Below are positions 51,922 to 60,300 of a stretch of DNA of 64,000 nucleotides, in pieces. The first letter of the stretch is position 1. Every line of letters starts with the position of its first letter. The notes beneath the pieces are model-generated. The model was not told the origin of the DNA. It ran no database searches and saw only the letters and a list, made by a program, of their open reading frames with translations. The DNA comes from CAXXOK01 sp963666755 (lineage in GTDB: Bacteria > Bacillota > Clostridia > Christensenellales > Aristaeellaceae): positions 2,356,001-2,420,000 of the forward strand of contig CAXXGW010000009.1 of the NCBI GenBank assembly GCA_963666755.2, given 5' to 3'. A program made the position numbers and the translations under genes.

Positions 51922-52887
51922 TTACCTCGCGTCAGGCTCGTCCCCGAAATTCAACCGTTCCGCTTCCACGACAAGCGGCCTTTTTTTCAGCCTTTCATTG
52001 ATGGCGAGGATGTATTCCCCCATAATCCCGATAAAGAACAGCTGCACGGAGCCCAGGAAAAATGTGCCGATCAGGATGGGCGCAATGCCTGCCGGAAACT
52101 TATCCCACCAAACCAGTTTGCAGATCAGGTACACAAGCGCTACGATCATGCTGAGAATCGCCAGCACAAAACCAAGGATGGCCGGAATCCGAAGCCCGAT
52201 TTTTGTATAGCTTGTAAAGCTGAGCATCGCCGCGTCGTAGAGTGTGCTAAAGTTGTTGCTGCTTTTACCGGCGCGGCGTTTTTGCTGTGTATACGGCACA
52301 ATCGCGCGGTCAAACCCAAACTCCGCCACAAAGCCGCGGTAAAACGGCGTCGGATCATCCAATTCCCGCAGGATTTTGATAAACTGCTTGTCATACAGCC
52401 CAAACCCGGTAAAGTTCTCCACCAAATCCACCGAGCTAAGCCTGTGGATCACCCGGTAGTAGCACTTGCGCAGCCAGTACACAAGCTTGTTTTCCTGGCT
52501 GGCCGTCTTAACCGCGCAAACAACGCGCGCGCCCTTTTCCCACTCGTGCACCAGTTTGGGGATCATCTCCACAGGGTCCTGAAAATCTGCGCAGAAGGGG
52601 ATCACGCAATCGCCGGTGGCGTGGATCAACCCATAAAAGGGGCTGTTGAACTGACCAAAGTTCTTCACGTTAAATATAGCGCGAACATGCGAATCCTCTT
52701 TGCAGATCGCGCGGATGATGTCACGGGTATGGTCTGCGGAATGATTGTCAATGAAGAGGATTTCATACTGGTATTGGGAAAGCTCCGCTACAAGAACGCC
52801 CTTCACAGCCTCATAGATCGGGCGCGCGTTTTCCTCTTCGTTATATGTAGGGATCATGATGGAGATCGTTTTGATGGCCTCACTCAT
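51922..52887 (-). CDS. GtrB/DPM1-like family 2 glycosyltransferase
   Basis: 321 aa. The GT2 domain has ISIMIPTYNEEENARPIYEAV, IDNHSADHT and the metal-binding ADFQDPVEMIPK. Two C-terminal membrane helices follow (IPAILGFVLAILSMIVALVYLI and ILIGTFFLGSVQLFFIGIMGEYI). This is the architecture of polyprenyl-phosphate sugar synthases (GtrB type), which load a sugar onto undecaprenyl phosphate for transfer outside by a GT-C or GtrII enzyme. The partner could be the protein encoded next (50080-51849) or the one at 61906. It overlaps the upstream epimerase gene by 8 bp. Confidence 0.9.
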   Translation of the reverse strand: MSEAIKTISIMIPTYNEEENARPIYEAVKGVLVAELSQYQYEILFIDNHSADHTRDIIRAICKEDSHVRAIFNVKNFGQFNSPFYGLIHATGDCVIPFCADFQDPVEMIPKLVHEWEKGARVVCAVKTASQENKLVYWLRKCYYRVIHRLSSVDLVENFTGFGLYDKQFIKILRELDDPTPFYRGFVAEFGFDRAIVPYTQQKRRAGKSSNNFSTLYDAAMLSFTSYTKIGLRIPAILGFVLAILSMIVALVYLICKLVWWDKFPAGIAPILIGTFFLGSVQLFFIGIMGEYILAINERLKKRPLVVEAERLNFGDEPDAR

Positions 52888-53806
52888 GCCGTTTTTTCTC
52901 CTTTACCCAAGCGATGGTTTCCGCAATCCCCTGTTCAAACGTGTAGGATGGGATAAAGCCCGTATCTTCCGTAAGGTTTGCGATATCGGCCTGCAGGTGC
53001 ATCACCTGGTTGGGGTAGTAGGGCAGTTCGCCAAACCGAAGCGGGATGGCGGGGTTGATCTGATCCCGGATGATTTCGATATAGGCTTTGAGGGGCCTGA
53101 CATTGCCGGTTCCGAAGCAGTAGAGGCTTCCGTCTTTGCCCTTTTCAGCGACCAGTCTGAATGCGCGGGCCGCATCCTTGTTATACAGGTAATCCCAGAT
53201 TTGATCCCCCTTGGTAAACTGCATGCTCTTCCCATCCAGAAAACGCAGGATGGTGCTCATAATGAGGGTATAATCGCCGTCATAACGGCCGTACGTGCTC
53301 ACGATGCGGCACCAGTGATGTTGGAGACCCCGTTTTTGGCATTCCAGACGGCTCATCCATCCGGCGGCCAGTTTGGCAATGCCATATCCATTGTCCGGCA
53401 TGCAGGGCATATCCGGATGCAGAACCCCATCGACATGTCCAAACTCACTCTGGCTGCCCGCACCGATAAACTTTGTACAACCCAACTGCTGGGCGAGCTT
53501 GACGGCTTCCAGCGTATACAGCACGTTTTGGGTTTGCAGTGTCAGGTCCTGCCGCGCTTCCCCAAAAGGGCCGTCCCAGCCGAAGTGGTAGAAGGTATCA
53601 TAGTCATGCGGCAGTTGCCGGCCCAGCGTTGGCAACTGGCTTAAGTCACACTGCACAACCTGTACCAGCGGATGCCTGGGGATTTGCCCCATGCGCCCGG
53701 AAGCAGGCCGGCAGACGGCGGTTACCTCCACCTGATGCGCAAGCAGTTCTTCAATCAAGGCTACCCCGACAGCGCCCGTAGGGCCGGTGATGACGGCTTT
53801 CTTCAT
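52880..53806 (-). CDS. NAD-dependent epimerase/dehydratase
   Basis: 308 aa extended SDR. The N-terminal cofactor motif is GPTGAVG (variant of GxxGxxG), and the catalytic region has GAGSQSEFG...NGYGIAKLAAG with YxxxK. It probably epimerises or reduces a nucleotide-linked sugar late in the pathway. It overlaps the cyclase gene by 4 bp (ATGA) and the GT2 gene by 8 bp. Substrate unknown; by context a CDP-linked intermediate. Confidence 0.85.
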   Translation of the reverse strand: MKKAVITGPTGAVGVALIEELLAHQVEVTAVCRPASGRMGQIPRHPLVQVVQCDLSQLPTLGRQLPHDYDTFYHFGWDGPFGEARQDLTLQTQNVLYTLEAVKLAQQLGCTKFIGAGSQSEFGHVDGVLHPDMPCMPDNGYGIAKLAAGWMSRLECQKRGLQHHWCRIVSTYGRYDGDYTLIMSTILRFLDGKSMQFTKGDQIWDYLYNKDAARAFRLVAEKGKDGSLYCFGTGNVRPLKAYIEIIRDQINPAIPLRFGELPYYPNQVMHLQADIANLTEDTGFIPSYTFEQGIAETIAWVKEKKRHE

Positions 53807-54873
53807 ACGGGGTTCCTGCTGTCGTAAAGCTGCTGAAAGTGCGCGATGGCGTGCGCTACTTCCGCCTCTTGCAGATCATGCACCAGAATCAGGTCGTTTG
53901 CGTTTGTCAGCAGTACGGCGGTAAGCTGGTTGCTGGATTGCTTTTTATCCTTGCGCATCGCCGCGATAAACTGCTCCGTCGGGATGTCCGTCAGCTTGAG
54001 CGGGATCGTAATAATCGGGAGCAACAGCTCGTCGCACCGCAGCCGCATTTGGCTGCCTAACAAACCGCGCTCAAGGGCTACGTCGTTTGCCATGAGCATC
54101 CCGATTGCCACCGCGGTTCCATGCGGGATTCCATAATGGGAGACGGTTTCAATCGCATGCCCAAACGTGTGGGCAAAGTTCAGCTTGATGCGTTCGTTTC
54201 GGTCAAACTCATCCGCCTCGATAAAGGCTTTCTTATACTGCAGGCTGGACCGCAGGTAACGCATAACCGTTTCAGGATCCCTTTGCAGCAGCAGGGAAAG
54301 ATCCTGCTCCAGCGCCGTCAGGTTGTCAAAGCCCTGCATGATATTAAATTTGAGCACTTCTCCCAAGCCGCTTTTAAAATCCTGCTCGGATAATGTCGCA
54401 AAAAACGCCGGAGCGATGAAAATATCATCCGGCGGGTAGAAAGTGCCCAACAGGTTCTTATAGCTTTTATAGTTCAGGCTGGTTTTGCCACCGATGCAGC
54501 TGTCGCAGGCCGCAAGCAGCGTGGTGGGGATCAGGGTCCAGGAGATGCCGCGGTACAGAATGTTGGCGGCGAACCCTGCAATATCCTGCACAATGCCGCC
54601 GCCCACCGCGATCAAGTGCGCATTGCGCTTGGCGGGCAGGTTCGTCATCCTTTCGCAGATATCCAGCACCGTGGCAATCGTTTTATGTTCCTCCGTTGCC
54701 ACAATGCGGATCAGGTTGTCTTCCTGTACATTCGCAAAAACGTCCGGATAGAGCCGATAGACGTTTTCGTCGATCACGTAAACCGTACTGGGCTTCTGTG
54801 CCAGGGCCCCGAGAAAATCGAAAGAACTTTCAAAATGCAGCGTATAGGTTTTCAGTGCGGACTGAATCTTCAT
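53803..54873 (-). CDS. Dehydroquinate synthase-like sugar phosphate cyclase
   Basis: 356 aa of the DHQS fold. NAD- and substrate-binding stretches are visible: GGGIVQDIAGFAANILYRGI, IPTTLLAACDSCIGGKTSLN, KNLLGTFYPP. The metal ligands are in GLGEVLK (Glu), HTFGHAIE (His) and the His of IPHGTAVAIGM. Standard AroB has HGEAV at the last motif; here Glu is Thr. With its place in a glycan operon this suggests a specialised cyclase rather than shikimate-pathway AroB. The substrate is unknown. It overlaps both neighbours by 4 bp, so it is translated with them. Confidence 0.88.
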   Translation of the reverse strand: MKIQSALKTYTLHFESSFDFLGALAQKPSTVYVIDENVYRLYPDVFANVQEDNLIRIVATEEHKTIATVLDICERMTNLPAKRNAHLIAVGGGIVQDIAGFAANILYRGISWTLIPTTLLAACDSCIGGKTSLNYKSYKNLLGTFYPPDDIFIAPAFFATLSEQDFKSGLGEVLKFNIMQGFDNLTALEQDLSLLLQRDPETVMRYLRSSLQYKKAFIEADEFDRNERIKLNFAHTFGHAIETVSHYGIPHGTAVAIGMLMANDVALERGLLGSQMRLRCDELLLPIITIPLKLTDIPTEQFIAAMRKDKKQSSNQLTAVLLTNANDLILVHDLQEAEVAHAIAHFQQLYDSRNPV

Positions 54874-55535
54874 TTGCTCAGATACCCTCCGTCAACAGCG
54901 ATCATCTGTCCGGTAATATACGTGTTTTTCTCCCCAACGAGGTAGGCAATCGCTTCCGCCTGTTCTTCGGGTTGCGCCATGCGGCCGAGCGGGATTTGCT
55001 GCTCCAGCTCCCGAATCACTTCCGGAGGATTGTTCTTGCGGGTCAGATCCGTAAGTGTAAAGCCCGGACAAACAGTGTTAATGAGGATATTGTATGGCGC
55101 AAGCTCGACAGCCAGCGTCTGCGTAATGCCATGGATTCCATGCTTAGTCGCGGCATAAACGGTTCGGCCCGGCTTGCCCGCCTGCCCCCAGATGGAGCCG
55201 ATGTTGACGATGCGCCCGTAACGCTGCGCTTTCATACCGCCCGTTACACAGCGCAGTAGCTTGATCGGCGCCACCAGATTGACGGCGATCATCCGCGCTA
55301 TCTCATCGTCGGTAATCTCCTCAATGGCGTGAACGTCGTTGATGCCCGCGTTGTTGATCAGCACTTGAAACGGGATATCCCGGATCGAATCGCAAAAACG
55401 GTCGATGCTTTCCACGTTAAGCAAGTCCAGCTCATCCCGCGTTGGTTTAACAACCTCAAAGCCATCCCGCTCCAGACACCTGACCGTTGCAGCACCGATA
55501 CCGCGGCTGCCGCCGGTAACCAAAGCCCTGCGCAT
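54870..55535 (-). CDS. Short-chain dehydrogenase (FabG-like)
   Basis: 221 aa. TGGSRGIG at residues 7-14, NNAG, and the catalytic YAATKHG with the preceding IGSIWG are standard for classical SDRs, and the C-terminus is ITGQMIAVDGGYLS. It should reduce a keto group with NAD(P)H; in this operon the likely substrate is a keto-sugar or cyclitol-type intermediate made by the TPP enzyme, aldolase or cyclase (inference). It overlaps the cyclase gene by 4 bp. Confidence 0.88.
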   Translation of the reverse strand: MRRALVTGGSRGIGAATVRCLERDGFEVVKPTRDELDLLNVESIDRFCDSIRDIPFQVLINNAGINDVHAIEEITDDEIARMIAVNLVAPIKLLRCVTGGMKAQRYGRIVNIGSIWGQAGKPGRTVYAATKHGIHGITQTLAVELAPYNILINTVCPGFTLTDLTRKNNPPEVIRELEQQIPLGRMAQPEEQAEAIAYLVGEKNTYITGQMIAVDGGYLSK

Positions 55536-55574
55536 AGCTTACGTACCTCCTCATGCCGTTACCGCATCCGGCGT

Positions 55575-57392
55575 TTACCGGTTGCTCTGCACCATGGGCA
55601 CAATCATGATTTTCTGCAGCTCTTCCAGCGGCAGGAAGGGGGCCAGGTCCTCCAGCGGCGGCGATACGAGGGTGCCGTCCGCCAGGCGCTTGGTCGCGCT
55701 TTTTGGCTCAAACTTCTGATGGATGTCCACAAACACCTCGCACATGGCAAAACCGTTTGTGTGTAAGGTCGCTTGCAGGGCTTCGGGCAACTCCGCGTTA
55801 GTTTGCGCCTTGCGGTAGGGGATGCCGTAAGCGCCCGCGATTTTCTCCATGCTCGGAAAACTCAGATCGCCGCTCTCCGGCCCGATGCCCACCTTAGTCA
55901 TGTTGGCAAACAGATTATCCTCCGTCTGCCGCATCGAATGGTAGCCCTCGTTGTTGACCACAAAAATCTTGATGGGGAGCCTGTGATGGACAATCGTCTG
56001 CAACTCCTGCAGGTTCATCTGAATGCTCCCGTCCCCGGTCAGGCATACCGTTTCCCGTTTGCCAGAAGCAAAGCAACTGCCGATGGCCGCCGGCAAATCA
56101 TACCCCATGCTTGCGGCGCCGCTGTTGCAGATCAGCCGTGTTTTCTCCTGAATGTGAATGGCATGGAGGCAAGCCTCCACCGTACCGTTGCCAAGGACAA
56201 TAGTCTGATCCGGCGGCACCATTCGGCTGATCTGGTCCAGAAAGCAATAGGCGTTGGCGCGGCCTGTGCCTTCGTAATGCCTGGCGCTGACAACCGGGTA
56301 ACGCATTTTCCAATCCCGGCAGATGGATAGCCACTCCCCGTGCGTTTCCATGGGTTCATGCAGGGCGGCGTCCATCTTTTCCAAAAAGTCCTTTGCGTCC
56401 GCGTGGATCGGCATTTCAACATGGATACTGGGTTTGCACAGTTCGTTGCGGTCGATATCCACCATCACCACAAAGGCTTCGCGAGCCCACGTTTTTACGT
56501 TATAGCCAACCTGACGGAAACTGAGGCGGCAACCGACGGACACAACCAGATCAGCGTTCTGGATCGCCCAGTTGCCCGGCCTGTCCCCCAAAAGGCCGGG
56601 GATGCCTGTAAACAGCGGATGGTCGTGCGGCAGCAGGTCGGTGGCGTCCCATGCGACGGTTACGGGGATTCCCAGCTTATTCGCAACCGTCCGCATCAGC
56701 GCAACCGTATCGGTGGTGTGGATTGCGTTGCCCACATGGAACACCGGGCGTTTTGCCGTTCGAATTCGCTCCAGCACCTCCCGGATTTGCGCCGCATCCA
56801 CCGCAGGGACAATATCCTCCGTCAGTTCCGCAGGCTGAAACTCCACAAACTCCGCCGGGTCAATATACCCGCCCTGAATATCCAGCGGAATATCCAGCCA
56901 TACCGGCCCGGGTCGACCGTGTGTTGCCAGATGGAGCGCCTTTTGCAGGTGGTATTTAACCATGTTCGGCTCATGGATCATAACGGCGTATTTCGTCATA
57001 TGCGCCACCATGGGGGTAATATCATACTCCTGATCCCCCATGGCGCGCACGTTTACCCCGGCGGCGCGGGCTGTGGTTGCATAGCGCACCTGCCCGCTGA
57101 TAATCAGCATCGGGATGGAATCCAGCCATGCCCCCAGCACCCCGGTAAGCGTGTTGGTGCCTCCCGGGCCGGTTGTGCAGCAGACAAGCGGCAGTTCATG
57201 GGAGGTTCTGAAAAAGCCTTCCGCCGCTATGGCAGCGCTCTGCTCGTGCTGGACAAAAATATTGGTAAGCCCTTCCTGATGCCCCAGCGACATGTTCAGA
57301 TGCATGGCGCCGCCACCCGGCACCGTAAAATTGTAGTGAATGCTCTGGGAAACCAAGTACGCTGCGATCCAGTCCGAGATTTTCGTCTTCAT
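55575..57392 (-). CDS. Acetolactate synthase-like TPP-dependent enzyme
   Basis: 605 aa, full length. The PYR domain has the catalytic Glu in VQHEQSAAIAAEGF and TTGPGGTNTLTGVLGAW; the TPP motif is GDGSIQMNLQELQT...NNEGYHSMRQ. Family enzymes decarboxylate a 2-keto acid (often pyruvate) and add the acyl unit to a carbonyl. In CDP-sugar pathways a YerE-type relative adds a two-carbon branch to a CDP-keto sugar, which fits the CDP-glucose genes here; biosynthetic acetolactate synthase is less likely since no ilvN or ilvC is near. Its ATG overlaps the aldolase stop (ATGA). Confidence 0.9.
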   Translation of the reverse strand: MKTKISDWIAAYLVSQSIHYNFTVPGGGAMHLNMSLGHQEGLTNIFVQHEQSAAIAAEGFFRTSHELPLVCCTTGPGGTNTLTGVLGAWLDSIPMLIISGQVRYATTARAAGVNVRAMGDQEYDITPMVAHMTKYAVMIHEPNMVKYHLQKALHLATHGRPGPVWLDIPLDIQGGYIDPAEFVEFQPAELTEDIVPAVDAAQIREVLERIRTAKRPVFHVGNAIHTTDTVALMRTVANKLGIPVTVAWDATDLLPHDHPLFTGIPGLLGDRPGNWAIQNADLVVSVGCRLSFRQVGYNVKTWAREAFVVMVDIDRNELCKPSIHVEMPIHADAKDFLEKMDAALHEPMETHGEWLSICRDWKMRYPVVSARHYEGTGRANAYCFLDQISRMVPPDQTIVLGNGTVEACLHAIHIQEKTRLICNSGAASMGYDLPAAIGSCFASGKRETVCLTGDGSIQMNLQELQTIVHHRLPIKIFVVNNEGYHSMRQTEDNLFANMTKVGIGPESGDLSFPSMEKIAGAYGIPYRKAQTNAELPEALQATLHTNGFAMCEVFVDIHQKFEPKSATKRLADGTLVSPPLEDLAPFLPLEELQKIMIVPMVQSNR

Positions 57393-59014
57393 CCTTCTAT
57401 CCGCTCCTGTGCCGAGTCAATTTGATAATACGACGGAGTAATAAAGTGAATGTTCAGCTGCTGCTGATGGGCCCTGATGAAGTTCTGCCCGTACGCATTC
57501 AGCCGCTGCGCCATTTGCCGAACATTCGCGTATTCCATGTTGGTTTTGTAGTAATTCATTTTTGTTTCCGAATAGCCGTCAAAGCCAACCAGATCGATGT
57601 CCCGCACTTCCAGTTCCATCATCAGCCGCAGGAACATAAACAGGGAGTTGTCCTGCACCTCCGCCTGCTGGTCGATCAGGCGGCTGTAATTCAGTTCGTA
57701 TTGGAACAGACCGCTTGCTTTGGTTACGTTGGAGGTTGCAATGATGCAAATATCGGCACATTCCTGTTCGCTGAGCCGATTGGCCAGTTGCACATACCGT
57801 TTGGAGTTGGTCAGGAAAACAAAGTCGGGCTTTACGAAGTCCGGGATAAAGTTAATGGAAACCACTGCGCATTGCGGCTGTTGAAACAGATCGACCCATT
57901 TATCCTGCTCCGTCAGAGTGCTTGACCCCGGGCCGATGGCAATGATACGGCGGTTCTTCAGCCGCTCCGCCAGCTCCGAAAGCGCGCGGGCGTCGTTACA
58001 TTCACATTCCTGATATTGCCGATACAGTTGCTCAATGGTATCGGCATCATACATCAGCTTATGTTCCTCGTCGATTTTCCGCAGGGTATCGTTGATGGAC
58101 TTGATGGAGAGGGTTTTCTTATTCATCAGATAGGACACATAACTGGGGTGGCATTTGTTGGAGGCGGCAAGGTAGTAAAACAGATTGTAGCCCCACGGAA
58201 TCACGCGGTAGATGTCCAGAATGCTTGTCTCCACCGCTTCCAGCATCTGGTTGATGTCATACTGTTTATCGCAGTTTTCGTTCATGTACATGGCCAGCAG
58301 CTCTACGGGCGCGTTTCCGGCACTCTTACCCATGCCGTAGAGCGTGCCGTCCACCAGCATGGAACGTTCCGTTTTAGCTTCGATCATCCGGATACAGTTG
58401 GCATACCCCATCTGGAAATTATTATGCGCGTGGTAGCCGATCGCGATGGACGCTTTCAGGTTTTGATCCAGAAGCTGGTAGATGGAGTACAGATTATCCT
58501 GATGGAGCAAACCATAGGTATCGACCATGGAAAGAGCGTAGGGCTCAAAATCGTTCACCAGCCTTACAAGATCGAGCAACTCAGCTTCGCTGTAGCTGGT
58601 AATGGATACCGCCTGAACAAAAACTTTGTAGCCGAGCTCCTTAACCTGCCTGCAATAGGCAATCGCCTCGTTGCGGATATGCTTTTTAAAAATTACCCGG
58701 ATGCCATCCAGATAGCTTTCGGCGCAGGGTTGAAGATTCCCGATGGGGCAGGTTCCAAAGTCGATCATGCCGACGATTAAAGTGTTCTTTTTATCCAGAT
58801 TCCCATAAATAGCGCCTGCACCTGCCGTGTCCGGCATGATGGTACGGTTGAGATCGAAGGGTCTGCTGCCGTCCAGAAAACCAATTTCCAATATGTCAAC
58901 GCCGGAGCTGACCATCCGTTCAAAAATATTCACAATGTTGCTATACCCAAATTGCCAATCGTTCAGATACCCGCCGTCACGCAGTGTACAATCGAGCAGC
59001 TGGAGATTCTTCAA
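57389..59014 (-). CDS. DRE-TIM (HMGL-like) aldolase fused to a C-terminal domain
   Basis: 541 aa. Residues 1-300 form an HMGL-like TIM barrel: LLDCTLRDGGYLND (metal Asp), DILEIGFLDGSRPF, YHAHNNFQMGYAN (His pair), DGTLYGMGKSAGNAPVELL. Such enzymes join or split C-C bonds between a keto acid and an aldehyde or acyl group. Residues about 345-541 are a separate domain (IIAIGPGSSTL...VVSINFIPDFVKPDFVFLTN...DIDLVGFDGYS) resembling DUF115/CST-I-like sialyltransferase folds, a weak match. The start is TTG at 59014, 9 nt after AAGGAAGG. A 233-bp gap without a clear gene separates it from the CDP-glucose dehydratase gene. Confidence 0.82.
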   Translation of the reverse strand: MKNLQLLDCTLRDGGYLNDWQFGYSNIVNIFERMVSSGVDILEIGFLDGSRPFDLNRTIMPDTAGAGAIYGNLDKKNTLIVGMIDFGTCPIGNLQPCAESYLDGIRVIFKKHIRNEAIAYCRQVKELGYKVFVQAVSITSYSEAELLDLVRLVNDFEPYALSMVDTYGLLHQDNLYSIYQLLDQNLKASIAIGYHAHNNFQMGYANCIRMIEAKTERSMLVDGTLYGMGKSAGNAPVELLAMYMNENCDKQYDINQMLEAVETSILDIYRVIPWGYNLFYYLAASNKCHPSYVSYLMNKKTLSIKSINDTLRKIDEEHKLMYDADTIEQLYRQYQECECNDARALSELAERLKNRRIIAIGPGSSTLTEQDKWVDLFQQPQCAVVSINFIPDFVKPDFVFLTNSKRYVQLANRLSEQECADICIIATSNVTKASGLFQYELNYSRLIDQQAEVQDNSLFMFLRLMMELEVRDIDLVGFDGYSETKMNYYKTNMEYANVRQMAQRLNAYGQNFIRAHQQQLNIHFITPSYYQIDSAQERIEG

Positions 59015-59247
59015 AATCCAATCCCTTCCTTCCTGTCGGCCGTACGATAAGCGGCATACTCCCTTATGACATGGGATGGCCGGCAGACTGTGCGGTCGGC
59101 CCCGTCTCTGGATATCAGGGGTATGACGGTCTTCCGGCCGGTGTACCGCAGGTCCGCTTCTCGTTTCCCGGCATCCGCCGCTCATGCGTTGTTTGCCGCA
59201 GGCCGCATATCCGTGGTGAACCTCGGCCATCGCCCGTGAAGTTTTCC

Positions 59248-60300
59248 TCAGGCATAGAACGCTTCGATCTCCTGCGACATTTCATCGGCAATAGGGGTCC
59301 CGGCCAGCATGGCTCTGTTAAACTGACAAAACATAGCTACGCTTTGCTGGATATGCCAGCGCGGCTGCCAGTGGAAAACCTGCTTCAGCTTGCTGCAATC
59401 CAATTTGAGAAAATTCGCTTCATGCGGCGCGTTGGCTTCCTGCAGGTTTGCCCAGGCGGCGCCTTCTCCCCATGTTTTACAGAAAAGGTCTACCAGCGTT
59501 CCGGTTGTTACACAGTCGCAATCATCCGGGCCCACGTTATAATACCCCTGATATTGCGGGTTTTCATACTGCGTTTGAGCAAGCAGCAGATATACCGACA
59601 GCGGCTCCAGCACATGCTGGTAAGGTCGAGTAGATTGGGGGTTGCGAACGCCTATGGGTTTGCCTGCCTGCACGGCGCGCAGGCAGTCCGGCATGATACG
59701 GTCGGCGGCAAAATCGCCACCGCCAATGACGTTGCCCGCCCTGGCTGTGGAAACGGCGATGCTGCCATCTGTAAAATAAGCGTTTTTATAACAATGCGTA
59801 ACCAGCTCCGAACAGCTTTTGCTGTTGCTGTAAGGGTCAAAACCGTCCAATGGGTCATTCTCACGGTAGCCCCAGCACCATTCGCTGTTTTGGTAAACCT
59901 TATCCGTCGTCACGTTCAGGAGGCTCTTGACGTCAGGGGTTTTCCGGGCACATTCTAACACGTTAACGGTACCCATCACGTTGGTTTCGTACGTTTCCCT
60001 TGGTTCTTTGTAGCCCTGGCGGACGATTGGCTGCGCCGCCAGATGAAAAACAAACTCCGGCCGCGCATCGTCAAACGCCTGCAACAGCCGGTCAAAATCC
60101 CGAATATCTCCGATAATGCTGGTCATACGGCCTTCAAGCCCGGCCAGAGAAAACAGGTTTGGCTGTGTGGGTGGCTCCAGACTGTATCCGGTCACGGTTG
60201 CGCCGGCATCCAACAGCATCTGGCAAAGCCAACTGCCTTTGAACCCCGTATGCCCCGTAACCAGCACCCTTTTTTGATTGTAGAACGCCAAACTACCCAT
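59248..60300 (-). CDS. rfbG: CDP-glucose 4,6-dehydratase
   Basis: 350 aa extended SDR. The N-terminus RVLVTGHTGFKGSWLCQMLLDAGATVTGYSL is the RfbG signature, followed by TTDKVYQN, the catalytic YSNSK and TARAGNVIGGGDFAADRIMPD. It turns CDP-glucose into CDP-4-keto-6-deoxyglucose, the branch point for 3,6-dideoxy and branched CDP sugars. The ATG shares its A with the cytidylyltransferase stop (TGATG). The open frame further upstream lies inside rfbF and is not used. Confidence 0.95.
   Translation of the reverse strand: MGSLAFYNQKRVLVTGHTGFKGSWLCQMLLDAGATVTGYSLEPPTQPNLFSLAGLEGRMTSIIGDIRDFDRLLQAFDDARPEFVFHLAAQPIVRQGYKEPRETYETNVMGTVNVLECARKTPDVKSLLNVTTDKVYQNSEWCWGYRENDPLDGFDPYSNSKSCSELVTHCYKNAYFTDGSIAVSTARAGNVIGGGDFAADRIMPDCLRAVQAGKPIGVRNPQSTRPYQHVLEPLSVYLLLAQTQYENPQYQGYYNVGPDDCDCVTTGTLVDLFCKTWGEGAAWANLQEANAPHEANFLKLDCSKLKQVFHWQPRWHIQQSVAMFCQFNRAMLAGTPIADEMSQEIEAFYA

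Noticed and set aside
53803..54873. Housekeeping aroB
   Set aside because: The altered HGTAV motif and position within a glycan operon without other shikimate genes make a dedicated cyclase more likely, although this is not proven.
55575..57392. Biosynthetic acetolactate synthase IlvB
   Set aside because: No ilvN, ilvC or ilvD nearby, and it is translationally coupled to an aldolase in a CDP-sugar operon.
59015..59230. N-terminal extension of the aldolase to 59230
   Set aside because: The extra residues are Arg/Gly/Pro-rich without family resemblance, while TTG at 59014 has a strong ribosome site and opens directly into the conserved barrel.
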